A DNA stretch of 64,000 bases, from positions 2,232,001 to 2,296,000 of the forward strand of contig NZ_CP034909.1 of assembly GCF_008932245.1 (NCBI RefSeq), read 5' to 3'. Position 1 is the stretch's first letter. Every line of letters begins with the position of its first letter. The position numbers and the translations under genes are program-made. Source of the stretch: Sinorhizobium alkalisoli. Its GTDB lineage: Bacteria > Pseudomonadota > Alphaproteobacteria > Rhizobiales > Rhizobiaceae. Shown piece by piece: positions 20,547 to 29,695 of the stretch. The notes under the pieces were generated by a model. That model searched no databases, had not been told where the DNA came from, and saw only the letters and a list, made by a program, of their open reading frames with translations.

Positions 20547-20619
20547 GCACTCTCCCTCTTTTGCCGCGATATTTGACGAGGAGCGACGCGCCATCAAGCG
20601 AGCGATCAAGGCTTTATTG

Positions 20620-20634
20620 ATCGACAATTTCGAT
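20620..20634. promoter_or_regulatory. Probable LysR operator in divergent promoter region
   Basis: The inverted repeat ATCGA-CAATT-TCGAT, with a T-N11-A core, lies in the 125-nt gap between the divergent demethylase operon and its LysR gene, the usual place for a LysR recognition site. Confidence 0.5.
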
Positions 20635-20671
20635 TAGATTGCGTGATGACGGTCGGGAGAGCGACGCAAAA

Positions 20672-21523
20672 ATGCAAGTTGATCTGATTGAGACATTTCT
20701 GGACCTGATGGAGACGCGCAGCTTCAACCGCACGGCCGAACGGCTGAACGTCACCCAGTCCACCATTTCGCATCGGATGAAGGCGCTCGAGGCCCAGTTC
20801 AGCCGCAAGCTCTTCAGCCGCAACAAGGGCGGCACCGTTCCGACAGCCGCCGGCTTGCGCTTTCTCGATTATGCAAAAGCCTTGCAAAATCAATGGCACG
20901 AGGCAACGCGGGCAGTGGCGGGTGCCGGCGCGCTGGAACGTTCGATGCGGCTCGCCATCCAGCATGATCTCGCCGAGAGCTTTGTCGGCCCCTGGCTGGC
21001 GGCAATCCGCCGCGAGTTCCCGGAGACCGAGATCTACATGGAGGCGGACTATTCGAACCAGATGAACCGCGATCTCGCCGCCGGCGATCTCGATCTCGCG
21101 ATCCTCTATACGCCGCATTACCTGCCCGACCTGCACTACGAACGGATCGGAGAACTGCATTACAAAATGGTCAGCGCCGAGCCCCGCGACCTCGCCGGCA
21201 TCCGGGCGGAAACCTATATCCGGGCGAACTATTCCCCCGCCTTCGAGCGGGTTCATCGCCTGGCGCTGCCGCATCTCTCCGTCGCGCCGGTTGCGGCCGG
21301 GCAGAACATGGCAATCACTGCGCTCCTGCAGACGCTCGGCGGTGCCGCCTATGTCACCGGCGACACGGCCGCACGCCTCGCGAGCGACGGCCTCGCATAT
21401 ATCGTCTCGGAGGCGCCGGTGATACCGCAGGCCATCTATGCCGCAACCAGCCTGCGCAGCCGGCACGCGCACCAGCACCGCAAGATCATTGGTTTGATGA
21501 TGGAGCTTTTATCGGGTCCGTAA
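20672..21523 (+). CDS. LysR-family transcriptional regulator (probable regulator of the demethylase operon)
   Basis: 283-residue LysR-type protein. The helix-turn-helix spans about residues 5-60 (FLDLMETRSFNRTAERL, QSTISHRMKALE) and a substrate-binding-like effector domain follows. The ATG at 20672 with upstream GGGAGAG is preferred over an ATG 33 nt earlier. It is divergently transcribed from the FAD/GcvT-FAD/GcvT-MttB operon, the classic arrangement for a LysR regulator and its target. The effector is likely a methylated amine (inference). Confidence 0.9.
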   Translation: MQVDLIETFLDLMETRSFNRTAERLNVTQSTISHRMKALEAQFSRKLFSRNKGGTVPTAAGLRFLDYAKALQNQWHEATRAVAGAGALERSMRLAIQHDLAESFVGPWLAAIRREFPETEIYMEADYSNQMNRDLAAGDLDLAILYTPHYLPDLHYERIGELHYKMVSAEPRDLAGIRAETYIRANYSPAFERVHRLALPHLSVAPVAAGQNMAITALLQTLGGAAYVTGDTAARLASDGLAYIVSEAPVIPQAIYAATSLRSRHAHQHRKIIGLMMELLSGP

Positions 21524-21557
21524 ACGTTCGCCGCGACGCGGATCGCAAAGCCGGTGC

Positions 21558-23246
21558 TCAATGCGCGCGGAATTGCGCCTTCAGCCGCAACACATCGGCC
21601 GCACTCACCCCTTGCGGATCGACGACCGCGACCCATGCGTCGATATAATGTTCCGGCGCATAGACATGGCCGAAGCCGATCGGTGAAGTCGTCGCGAGCG
21701 CCATGTCGGCGAGAAGCTGCAGCCCGGTCACCATGGGAAACCAGCTCAGCGCCGGCGAGACGTCGGGGCCGCGCGGCGCCTTCATCCAGTCGGGCTCGCG
21801 GTAAAATGCATGCGGATCGAAGAAGGTCACCGGATCGCTCGCATATTGCAGGTAGACGATCCGCATCGCGCCCCAATTCACCCCTGGGATATCGAGGTCG
21901 TTCTCCTGATTTGTGAAGCGGATTATCGAACTGTCGCGATAGCGCGGCAGCCAGGCGGGCGAATCCGGGACACGGTCCGCCGTAACCGAGCGCCAGAGCT
22001 CGCTTTGGAAGGGCGGACCGCTCCAAAGCGCCCCCTGGAAGGGATCGCTGATGATGTCGAAGAGATCGAGCGAGCCCTGCGAATTCATGGCGCCGAGGCT
22101 CAGGCCGTGCAGATAGAGCTTTGGCCGCCGGTCGTGCGGCAAGGTCGTCCAGTAGCGATAGACCTCCTCGAACAGCGCATCGGAGGTCTCGGCTCCATAT
22201 CCCGGCTCGACCAACAGCGAAAGCCAACTTGTGAGGTAGGAATATTGCACCGCCACACTCGCGACATCGCCTTTCAGCAGATATTCGAGCGTATCGAGCG
22301 CGGCGGGATCGATCCAGCCGGTTCCCGTCGGCACGACGATCACCAGCGATCCACGCTCGAATCCGCCGGCGCGCTTGAGCTCTTCGAGCGCCAGCCGCGC
22401 CCTTTCGCGCGGCGTCTCGGCGGAGTTCAGCCCGACATAGACCCGCACGGGATCGGGCGCATTCCGGCCGAAGAAGGCGCCGATCGCCCTACCCGACGGC
22501 CCGGAAGCCACGAACTCGCGCCCCTGCCGACCGAGTTCGTCCCAGTTCAAAAGAGAGGCATCGCTTCCGGTCTTCACCGGATCCATCGGCGCCGCCACGT
22601 CGGGATCGATGAGCGCGTCGAGCGTCTGGAAGGAACTGTCGGCGGCATGCAGCGCGAGGTTGAAAATGACGCCGTTGGCGAGCGACCAGAAGAGCATGAT
22701 CGCCATGAGGCCGCCGATCGCCCTGGCGACGGGACGTGTGAGGAACCGTTCCAACCAGCGCGAAATGACGCGGAAGATGAGCCGGAACAAGCGCGCGGTG
22801 AGGACGAGCAGCAGGAAGACGAGACCTGCAACGAGGCCGAGCTTGACGGGTTCAACACTCTCGATGGGCGCGAGCCCCATTATGCTGCGCACCGTATTCT
22901 GCCATGCTGTCGTCTGCCACAGGAACACGGCCGCCGCGGCGATGCAGACGATCGCTGCTGCAATCTTCAGCGTGCGCTGACGCCGCGGCGAAGGCTCGCG
23001 CAACTCGAAGAAGGACCAAAGCCAGCGCAGAAACACGCCGATCGCGTAGCCGGCCGCAAGCGAAGCGCCGGAGATCACTCCCTGGATCGCATAGGGCCGC
23101 GGAATGAGACTCGGCGTCAGCGAAACCGCAAAGAACAGGACGCCGACGAGCATGCCGGACGCGGAGAACGAACGCAGGAAGCCGCCCACCGGATGCGGCA
23201 GCGGCCGCGTCCTACCCGATAGTTCCGTCTGCCGAAGCCGTTCCAT
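21558..23246 (-). CDS. Membrane-anchored alpha/beta-hydrolase family protein
   Basis: 562 residues. The N-terminal half has about five hydrophobic helices, starting near SFSASGMLVGVLFFAVSLTP. The C-terminal half carries a hydrolase-like domain with the nucleophile-type motif LHGLSLGAMNS and a His near PEHYIDAW. This layout matches the Abhydrolase_9 family and its dedicated N-terminal membrane domain, of unknown substrate. The start at 23246 has GGAGGT 7 nt upstream; an 11-residue longer version is possible. It faces the LysR gene tail to tail, and the MscS gene lies upstream on the same strand. Confidence 0.8.
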   Translation of the reverse strand: MERLRQTELSGRTRPLPHPVGGFLRSFSASGMLVGVLFFAVSLTPSLIPRPYAIQGVISGASLAAGYAIGVFLRWLWSFFELREPSPRRQRTLKIAAAIVCIAAAAVFLWQTTAWQNTVRSIMGLAPIESVEPVKLGLVAGLVFLLLVLTARLFRLIFRVISRWLERFLTRPVARAIGGLMAIMLFWSLANGVIFNLALHAADSSFQTLDALIDPDVAAPMDPVKTGSDASLLNWDELGRQGREFVASGPSGRAIGAFFGRNAPDPVRVYVGLNSAETPRERARLALEELKRAGGFERGSLVIVVPTGTGWIDPAALDTLEYLLKGDVASVAVQYSYLTSWLSLLVEPGYGAETSDALFEEVYRYWTTLPHDRRPKLYLHGLSLGAMNSQGSLDLFDIISDPFQGALWSGPPFQSELWRSVTADRVPDSPAWLPRYRDSSIIRFTNQENDLDIPGVNWGAMRIVYLQYASDPVTFFDPHAFYREPDWMKAPRGPDVSPALSWFPMVTGLQLLADMALATTSPIGFGHVYAPEHYIDAWVAVVDPQGVSAADVLRLKAQFRAH

Positions 23247-23432
23247 CGCGGACCTCCACTCGATACGTCGCCGCCGCAATCGTCACTTCCGTTTGTCGTC
23301 CGGGGAATGCAAACCTCTGTCCGCCCTGCTGACGCCCAGAAGCCGATTCCGATCGGGGAAACATGCAGGCGCGCAGTCTCGGCGGCAATGTCGCCCCATG
23401 AGCCGGCACAGTCAATTGCCGCAATCCGGCCC

Positions 23433-24755
23433 CTACTCCGCAGCGCCGGCCTTGTCGGCATAGTTCGGGCCGCGAGTCACCTCGACCGGCGTCTTCATGA
23501 TGATCTCGCGATGCGGGAACGGGATCGAAATGCCGGCCGCCTTGAAAGCGTCCCACAAGGCAAGCAACACTTGGCCGCGGATATTCGTCAGTCCGTTGCT
23601 GGGGTCGGAAATCCAGAACCGCAGCTTGAAATCGAGCGACGATGCCCCGAAGCCGGTCATCCAGCAGACCGGCTGGGCGTAGGTGCTGGCGACCCGGGGT
23701 GTGGCCTTTGCCGTCTCGATCGCAATGCGCACGACCTCGTGCGGGTCGCTGTCAAAGGAGGTCCCGAAGTCCACTTCGATGCGGACATATTCGCTGGAAA
23801 AGGACCAGTTCACCACCTGCTGCGATATGAAGTCCTCATTGGGAATGAGATATTCCTTGCCGTCCCTGGTGATGACGGAAACGAAGCGGGATCTGAGGTC
23901 GCGGATCGAGCCGAACGTATCGCCAAGCGTGATGGTATCGCCCGGCTTGATGGACTTATCGAGCAGGATGATGATGCCGGAGATGAAGTTGGAAACGACC
24001 TTCTGCAGGCCGAAGCCGATACCGACGCCGACCGCGCCGGAAAAGATGGTGAGTGCCGTCAGGTCTACCCCCGTTGCCGACAGCGCGACCGCGCCGGCGA
24101 ACATGATCAGCCCGATCTTGATCAATTTGCTGATAAGCACCTTGAAGGAGGGCGTGAGATCCCCGGAGCGGTCGATCCAGTGCGCCGTCACATTGCCGAT
24201 CAGGACGGCCGCCCAAATCAGCGCGGCGGAAAGGACGATCGCCTTCAACACGATCAACATCGAAAGGCGAACAGCGCCGAGATTGATCGCCACGCCATCG
24301 AGAGCCGCCAGCACGACCTCGTCCAGCCCGAGTGCATAAAGCGCAAAGTAAGACCAGCCGGCGACGGCGACCACACGCGCCAGCACCAGGTTCCGGATGA
24401 TCCGCGTCAGCACCGAAATGACGAACCACGCGGCGGCGAGCGTGAGCGCGGTGGAGACCAGCCAACGATAGGACGGCCAGCCATACCGCAACAGCAGCAC
24501 ATCCGCGATCCACAACCAGATGATCAGGAAGACCCATTTGAGCCGCCGCATGAAGGCGATGATCACGCGAAGCAGGTCCGGATTTCCCTTGATCGTGCGC
24601 GCGCGTGCTTCCACCGCCGGCTCTATGTGTTTCGCCAGGATGCGGGAAACCAGGTAGCCGACCGCGATCAACGCCAGCTGGTAGAGAGTCCACTCATTCA
24701 AGACCATCGTCCGCAGCCAGGACTCCGTGGCCTCGATCGCTTGCAGGAAATCCAT
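23433..24755 (-). CDS. Small-conductance mechanosensitive channel (MscS family)
   Basis: 440 residues. About five to six hydrophobic helices are followed by the pore-lining helix and beta domain of MscS proteins (VGIGFGLQKVVSNFISG, then LLDKSIKPGDTITLGDTFG). It releases solutes under osmotic downshock. It is longer than E. coli MscS (286) because of extra N-terminal helices. The start at 24755 has GGGAGGA upstream; a 16-codon longer start lacks one. Probably in the same transcriptional direction as the downstream hydrolase gene but separated by 186 nt. Confidence 0.88.
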   Translation of the reverse strand: MDFLQAIEATESWLRTMVLNEWTLYQLALIAVGYLVSRILAKHIEPAVEARARTIKGNPDLLRVIIAFMRRLKWVFLIIWLWIADVLLLRYGWPSYRWLVSTALTLAAAWFVISVLTRIIRNLVLARVVAVAGWSYFALYALGLDEVVLAALDGVAINLGAVRLSMLIVLKAIVLSAALIWAAVLIGNVTAHWIDRSGDLTPSFKVLISKLIKIGLIMFAGAVALSATGVDLTALTIFSGAVGVGIGFGLQKVVSNFISGIIILLDKSIKPGDTITLGDTFGSIRDLRSRFVSVITRDGKEYLIPNEDFISQQVVNWSFSSEYVRIEVDFGTSFDSDPHEVVRIAIETAKATPRVASTYAQPVCWMTGFGASSLDFKLRFWISDPSNGLTNIRGQVLLALWDAFKAAGISIPFPHREIIMKTPVEVTRGPNYADKAGAAE

Positions 24756-25101
24756 TGCCGTCCTCCCAGAGCGCCGGGCGCCCGGTGACGGTGAATACGC
24801 CACGGACCCACCCTAGTTCTTTGAATCTAGGCCAATTTTCCCATTTTCAATGCTCGTGGCGGCAGAGAGCCTTTGAAGGCCATAGACAGACCCGCCCCCG
24901 CAGACCGCCGTGGCAATCCAGGTCGAGTTCACTCCCAGGAATCCGCCGATCGAACTCGCCGGCGATATTCTGCGCCTTATCTCCTCGATACCGGCGGAAA
25001 TCTGCGCCGGCCATGATCAAGCTGCTGCAAATCGCCAGGACCGGTCCAAGCATTTGATATAATTTGAAAGAGCCAGGCCCGTTCACCCGGAGGAGAAAGC
25101 A
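24756..25101. other. Intergenic region, no gene seen
   Basis: 346 nt between divergent genes. A TATAAT-like box lies at about 25055-25060, before the PLP enzyme gene, without a convincing -35 element. A short minus-strand frame through here covers the ribosome-binding site of the neighbour and looks non-coding. Confidence 0.5.
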
Positions 25102-26385
25102 ATGACCGCGCCGCACCCATCAAAGACCCATATCGGCAATCATAAACTGCATCCCGAAACGCTGATGCTCAATTATGGCTACGACCCCGAGCTCTCCGAA
25201 GGCGCGGTCAAGCCGCCCATCTTTCTCACCTCCACCTTCGTCTTCCACTCGGCGGAAGAGGGCCGCGACTTCTTCGACTTCGTCTCGGGCCGGCGCGAAC
25301 CGCCGGCGGGCGTCGGCGCCGGGCTCGTCTATTCCCGCTTCAACCATCCGAACAGCGAGATCGTCGAGGACCGGCTCGCCGTCTATGAGCGGGCGGAAGC
25401 GGGCGCACTCTTTTCCTCCGGAATGTCGGCGATCGCGACCACGCTGCTCGCCTTCGTTCGCCCGGGCGATGTCATCCTGCATTCGCAGCCGCTGTACGGC
25501 GGCACCGAAACGCTGCTGGCGAAAACCCTTCCGAATCTCGGCGTCTCCGCCGTTGGATTTGCCGACGGCATAGACGAGCAGGCGGTCAACGGCGCGGCGG
25601 AGGAGGCGATGAAGAAAGGCCGCGTCGCCTTCATTCTGATCGAGACGCCGGCCAATCCGACCAACAGCCTCGTCGACATCTCCCTGATCCGCCGCATCGC
25701 CGACGGGATCGGCGAAAAAATGGGGCACCGGCCGATTTTCGCCTGCGACAACACCCTGCTCGGCCCGGTGTTCCAGCACCCGATCGATCATGGCGCGGAC
25801 CTCTCGCTCTATTCCCTGACCAAATATGTCGGCGGTCACTCCGACCTGATCGCCGGCGCGGTCCTCGGTTCCAAGGCCCTCGTCAAACAGGTGAAGGCGC
25901 TGCGCGGGGCGATCGGCACTCAGCTCGACCCGCATTCCTGCTGGATGATCGGCCGATCGCTCGAAACCCTGTCGGTCAGGATGGAGAAGGCGAACGACAA
26001 CGCCCGTATCGTCGCCGAATTCCTGCGCGACCATCCGAAGGTCGAGCGCATTCACTACCTGCCCTTCGACGACGGGGAATCGAATGCCGGCCGTGTCTTC
26101 GCCGCCCAGTGCACCGGCGCCGGCTCGACATTCTCCTTCGACATCGCCGGCGGCCAGGAGGCGGCCTTCCGCTTCTTGAATGCGCTGCAGATCTTCAAGC
26201 TCGCAGTCAGCCTCGGCGGCACCGAATCGCTCGCAAGCCACCCGGCCGCCATGACCCATTCGGGCGTGCCGATCGAGGTCAGGCGCCGGATCGGCGTGCT
26301 CGAATCGACCATCCGCCTGTCGATCGGCATCGAGCATCCGGACGACCTCGTCGCCGACCTCGCCAATGCCTTGACGACGGCCTGA
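25102..26385 (+). CDS. Cystathionine gamma-synthase/methionine gamma-lyase family PLP enzyme
   Basis: 427-residue PLP enzyme of the Cys/Met metabolism family. Recognisable parts are [20 protein letters not shown], the cofactor-binding FSSGMSAI and the internal-aldimine region [14 protein letters not shown] with the Schiff-base Lys. It could act as cystathionine gamma-synthase, O-acylhomoserine sulfhydrylase or methionine gamma-lyase; motifs do not separate these. It carries an insert ([12 protein letters not shown]) between the first family motif and the YSR motif. GGAGGAG precedes the ATG. Monocistronic; the next gene is convergent, 1 nt away. Confidence 0.85.
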   Translation: MTAPHPSKTHIGNHKLHPETLMLNYGYDPELSEGAVKPPIFLTSTFVFHSAEEGRDFFDFVSGRREPPAGVGAGLVYSRFNHPNSEIVEDRLAVYERAEAGALFSSGMSAIATTLLAFVRPGDVILHSQPLYGGTETLLAKTLPNLGVSAVGFADGIDEQAVNGAAEEAMKKGRVAFILIETPANPTNSLVDISLIRRIADGIGEKMGHRPIFACDNTLLGPVFQHPIDHGADLSLYSLTKYVGGHSDLIAGAVLGSKALVKQVKALRGAIGTQLDPHSCWMIGRSLETLSVRMEKANDNARIVAEFLRDHPKVERIHYLPFDDGESNAGRVFAAQCTGAGSTFSFDIAGGQEAAFRFLNALQIFKLAVSLGGTESLASHPAAMTHSGVPIEVRRRIGVLESTIRLSIGIEHPDDLVADLANALTTA

Positions 26386-26386
26386 T

Positions 26387-26863
26387 TCAACTGCGGGCGA
26401 GGCCGAGCACGAAAAGCGCCAGCGCCCCGATCGAGGCGATAGTGCGGACATGATTCCAGCGAACCCAGTCGGTCAGGTAGCGCTGCTGCCAGAGCGCTGC
26501 GGCAGCCTCGCCGCGCGCCGCTGCGAGCGCATCGTTCAAAGGAACGTTGAAAATGACCGTCACCAGGAATGTGCCGACGAGATAGGCGAGCCCACCGGCA
26601 GCAAGCAGGTAGCTCCCCCTCTCGCCCATTATGAAAGCAGCAACAATCAGCGCCAGGCCGAGAATCGCGGTGCCCATGAAGGCAACCAGGAACAACGGGT
26701 TCTGGATCGCCACGTTTATGGCGTTCATGGCGGCTATTCCCTGTTCCGCCGGAAGCCGCGACAGGGCCCGCATGACGCAGACCGAGAAGACGAAGAAGAG
26801 CCCCGCCATCAGGCCGGAACCGATGGCGGCTGCAAAAGCAAGGCCGGGAACGAAAGCTGCCAT
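26387..26863 (-). CDS. DUF1772 (anthrone oxygenase-like) membrane protein
   Basis: 158 residues with four predicted transmembrane helices (LAFAAAIGSGLMAGLFFVFS near the start, LVAFMGTAILGLALIVAAFI in the middle). The conserved NVPLNDAL and W-x-R-W-N-H motifs are those of DUF1772. Members are annotated anthrone oxygenase-like, but the bacterial role is unknown. It ends 1 nt from the stop of the convergent PLP gene. Confidence 0.8.
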   Translation of the reverse strand: MAAFVPGLAFAAAIGSGLMAGLFFVFSVCVMRALSRLPAEQGIAAMNAINVAIQNPLFLVAFMGTAILGLALIVAAFIMGERGSYLLAAGGLAYLVGTFLVTVIFNVPLNDALAAARGEAAAALWQQRYLTDWVRWNHVRTIASIGALALFVLGLARS

Positions 26864-27081
26864 AACTTATCTCCAGATCGAGCAAGCGGGAACTGCAAGC
26901 GCTCGGAACGGGAACGCAACTGCAGAGATAGACGAGAGGCGCGATACAGTCACGAGGCGCAGCACCATTTTGGAAAGATCGGCCGCCCGCCATTTCGCAA
27001 GCCCGCGCCTGGCATCAATCCCGTTCATTTTACGGGTCCGGCTCGATTGACATCAGGCGCGGCCGCACCTAATCATCGGGG

Positions 27082-27324
27082 ATCGATTGGTTCCCGGAAA
27101 GCGAACGCGCTTCGGGAGTAAACGGGAACGTGACGGGTGGACCCAAGCTGGGCATCTTAATCACGGCCGACCCCGCGACTGTAGTGCGGTGTGAATTTGC
27201 CGTTCCGGAGCGATCCGGAAAAAGCCACTGGAGAAGACCGCAAGAGGGCGGTTCGATCTGGGAAGGCGAGGCAAATCCCTGGTGCAACACCTGACGCCGC
27301 GAGCCAGGAAACCTGCCAATCGAT
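27082..27324 (+). promoter_or_regulatory. Cobalamin (B12) riboswitch
   Basis: Closing stem P1 is a perfect 9-bp pair (ATCGATTGG at 27082-27090 with CCAATCGAT at 27316-27324). The core shows CCCCGCGACTGTA, the B12 box GCCACTG at 27234-27240 and GAGCCAGGAAACCTGCC at the 3' side, all hallmarks of the class. It ends 50 nt before the cbtB start. Expected effect: lowered cobalt-transport expression when adenosylcobalamin is abundant. Confidence 0.93.
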
Positions 27325-27374
27325 GCGGGCGCAATGCCCAATCGGGAACATCCCTTGCCATCACGGAGGTTGTC

Positions 27375-27551
27375 ATGGCTACGTCTAACGTTTCGAGCGT
27401 TTCGCTCTCCCTCAGCGATCGTCTGGTTGCGGGCATTCTTGCCCTTATGATCGGCGGTTTCCTCGTCTTCGGTGCAGGCCTTGCAAATTCGGCCGTGCTC
27501 CACGACACGGCGCACGACACCCGCCATTCCTACGGCTTCCCCTGCCACTAA
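27375..27551 (+). CDS. cbtB: CbtB family cobalt transporter subunit
   Basis: 58-residue protein with one transmembrane helix (VAGILALMIGGFLVFGAG, about residues 18-35). It ends in HDTRHSYGFPCH, the His/Cys-rich tail that defines CbtB and is thought to capture cobalt. GGAGGT at 27365-27370 fixes the ATG at 27375. It sits directly under the B12 riboswitch and is followed by cbtA, the usual pair in proteobacterial B12 regulons. Confidence 0.92.
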   Translation: MATSNVSSVSLSLSDRLVAGILALMIGGFLVFGAGLANSAVLHDTAHDTRHSYGFPCH

Positions 27552-27728
27552 GCCAATGGAACGCCTTGCGCGTTCCGGATCGAAGCTGAACAGAACCGTC
27601 AGGCGCTCCGAGCATGTGCGCATGCCATCCGGCATGATGTCGCGGCTCGCGCATCGGCGTCCTTTGTGCGCTCTGAAAGGCGCAGGGCGCTGTAGGGGTG
27701 CCCGACTGCGTTGGCTGGACCGTGCTCC

Positions 27729-27835
27729 CTACAGCGCCGCGCGCGTTATCAGACGCGCAAAGGCCGCTGTAGCACCTTATATTGCTGCATGTCTTTGTCG
27801 TTAAATCGAGGACGATTAAAGGAGACATGCAGTAG
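27729..27835 (+). repeat. Dispersed intergenic repeat (type 1), copy A
   Basis: Composite of several short palindromes beginning TACAGCGCCGCGCG and ending GGAGACATGCAGTAG. It includes TTAAATCGAGGACGATTAA. Related copies lie at 42444-42537 (inverted) and 63706-63802. This one lies between cbtB and cbtA, inside the presumed operon. The family looks like the rhizobial intergenic mosaic elements. Confidence 0.8.
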
Positions 27836-27865
27836 GGGAAGCGCTGCATTGAGGAAAATCGACAC

Positions 27866-28621
27866 ATGATCGTCAAGACACTTCTGGCCGCAATCGTGGC
27901 CGGGCTGATCGCCGGCGTCTTCATGACCGCCGCCCAGGAACTGCGCGTCACGCCGCTGATCCTGCATGCCGAGGAATTCGAGGGCGGAGAGCAGCCTGCT
28001 GCGGGTCACGAGGAGCATTCGTCTCTGAACGGTGTTTCGCCGCTCGAAAAACTTCTCGCCTTCGTTTCGCCGATAACGCCCGCCTATGCCCATGAGGGCG
28101 GACACGAGGAGGAGAGCGGAATCCTGTTCGGCATGAGCCGCTTTTCAGGAACGCTGCTCGCCAACCTGGTCACGGGCGCCGGCTTCTCGCTGCTGCTTGC
28201 CGGCATCAGCATCATGACAGGCCATCGGATCACGCTTGCAAACGGGGCGCTCTGGGGCGCCTGCGGCTGGCTAGCCGTGCACATGCTGCCGGCGCTCGGT
28301 TTGCCGCCGGAGCTGCCCGGCTTCCCGGCTGCCGACCTTGGCGAGCGCCAGGTCTGGTGGGCCTTGACCGTGCTGCTCTCTGCCGCGGGTCTCTACCTGC
28401 TGGCCTTGCGCAGAGAACTGGGCTCGAAGGTCGCGGGCCTCGTGCTGATCGCCGCACCTCACGCCTATGGCGCGCCGCAGCCGCTCGATATATCGAGCAA
28501 CGTTCCGGCCGTCCTTGGCGCGGAATTCGCGGTTGCGGCACTAGCCACGACACTCGCCTTCTGGATCGTCCTCGGCATCGTTTCGGGCTTCATCAACGAC
28601 CGGGTCGTGAAGGCCGGCTAA
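27866..28621 (+). CDS. cbtA: CbtA family cobalt transporter
   Basis: 251 residues with about five transmembrane helices. It starts MIVKTLLAAIVAGLIAGVFM, as CbtA proteins do. The periplasmic loop is His-rich (GHEEHSS, YAHEGGHEEESG), consistent with metal capture. Conserved HMLPALGLPPELPG and APHAYGAPQP confirm the family. Proposed role: cobalt import for B12 synthesis, together with CbtB. It lies 314 nt after cbtB, with a repeat element between. Probably under the same riboswitch unless the repeat carries its own promoter. Confidence 0.9.
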   Translation: MIVKTLLAAIVAGLIAGVFMTAAQELRVTPLILHAEEFEGGEQPAAGHEEHSSLNGVSPLEKLLAFVSPITPAYAHEGGHEEESGILFGMSRFSGTLLANLVTGAGFSLLLAGISIMTGHRITLANGALWGACGWLAVHMLPALGLPPELPGFPAADLGERQVWWALTVLLSAAGLYLLALRRELGSKVAGLVLIAAPHAYGAPQPLDISSNVPAVLGAEFAVAALATTLAFWIVLGIVSGFINDRVVKAG

Positions 28622-28641
28622 GCAGGCTCACCCCTCCCCAA

Positions 28642-28780
28642 CCCCTCCCCACAGGTGGGAGGGGCTTTCTCGGCCGCACCGTTTCCACCCAAATCTCGCC
28701 CTTTGGAACAGACGCTAAGGGTATTGGGGAGCGCAGGCGATCGCCGCGGGCTCCAAGCCCCTCCCACCTGTGGGGAGGGG
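28642..28780. repeat. Pair of perfect 25-bp inverted repeats
   Basis: The arm at 28642-28666 (CCCCTCCCCACAGGTGGGAG...) is an exact reverse complement of 28756-28780, with 89 nt between. Each arm is itself nearly palindromic. Both lie in the gap between convergent cbtA and the FhuF-like gene, so the pair may act as a bidirectional terminator. Confidence 0.75.
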
Positions 28781-28829
28781 CTTGGTTCGGCTAAGGGCAT
28801 TCTCAGTCAGTTTGGTGAGTGCGTCCATT

Positions 28830-29672
28830 CTATCGTGGGTGACAATCCACCACTTCACATCCAACCGACTTCCTCTCCGTCTCAAGCAAATGCGCCTTTA
28901 ATCTCTCGCGCCGTGTCTCGGTCCTCAGCAGCACGCAGGTGTCGCAGAAATCGCCGCCTTCCGTCCGATAGTAGAGACAGCAGCCGCTGCGCATCCGATA
29001 GGTTCGACAAAGCGCACCGCCCGGGGTTTCGACGCTTATCTCTTCATATCGCAGGTCGCGCGACGCGAGCGGTGAGCCCGCGCGTTTGACGATGGCGAGA
29101 GCCCGCTCGATCGCGACCGCCTGCTCCCCCCGCAGACGCCCGATTTCCAGGAAAGCGCCCGCCAGGCCGTCGGTCGCAAGCCGCCATTGCGCCCGTGCGG
29201 AAAGACCGCAGCGGCGCTTGATGAGCGCTATGATCGATTTCATATGCAGGACGAAGCCATCGTGGAACTGTTGCTCCCCCTCCTCACCTTTCCCGGCGGC
29301 CGCAGACGGCGCATCGAAGAGGAAATGAAAGCGGCCAGCCTCGAAGCTTCGCCCGCCATCGATCCGCGGATAGGTCTCGAAGCGGAGCCCCGCGATCCGG
29401 GGCACAAGGCCGGTGGCGAGATAGACAGCGCCCATCGCGAGGCCGAGTGGGTGACAGTAGAAGGCGATCAGATGCGCCGCCCGGATCTTGTCGTCCATCC
29501 CGGAGGCGAAGCGGTCCTGATAGGCAAGGCAGGCCTCCATTCCGGTCGAGCCCTCCGCCCAGAAGGCGGCCGTGGCCGCGAAGCCCATCGGCCCCTCGAG
29601 CGAGCAGCCAACTTCCGGAAAGGCAGCCGTGAGCCAATCGATCGACGCCGCAAATCCCCCGCTCTCCCGCAT
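28830..29672 (-). CDS. FhuF-like siderophore-iron reductase
   Basis: 280 residues. The C terminus has the FhuF-type [2Fe-2S] cysteine pattern: SGCCLYY, ten residues on, then CDTC. FhuF proteins reduce Fe(III) bound to hydroxamate siderophores in the cytoplasm. The N-terminal part contains FHDGFVLHMKSIIALIKRR. ATG 29672 with GAGGAGGG upstream is preferred to a GTG at 29699, which has its GGAG too close. It lies 23 nt after the glycoamylase-like gene on the same strand. No siderophore receptor or ABC transporter is visible nearby. Confidence 0.8.
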   Translation of the reverse strand: MRESGGFAASIDWLTAAFPEVGCSLEGPMGFAATAAFWAEGSTGMEACLAYQDRFASGMDDKIRAAHLIAFYCHPLGLAMGAVYLATGLVPRIAGLRFETYPRIDGGRSFEAGRFHFLFDAPSAAAGKGEEGEQQFHDGFVLHMKSIIALIKRRCGLSARAQWRLATDGLAGAFLEIGRLRGEQAVAIERALAIVKRAGSPLASRDLRYEEISVETPGGALCRTYRMRSGCCLYYRTEGGDFCDTCVLLRTETRRERLKAHLLETERKSVGCEVVDCHPR

Positions 29673-29695
29673 CGGCCCTGCACCCTCCTCACCAT

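Noticed and set aside
24847..25116. Possible small minus-strand gene between the MscS and PLP genes
   Set aside because: It covers the PLP gene's ribosome-binding site and start, has no own ribosome-binding site and looks non-coding.
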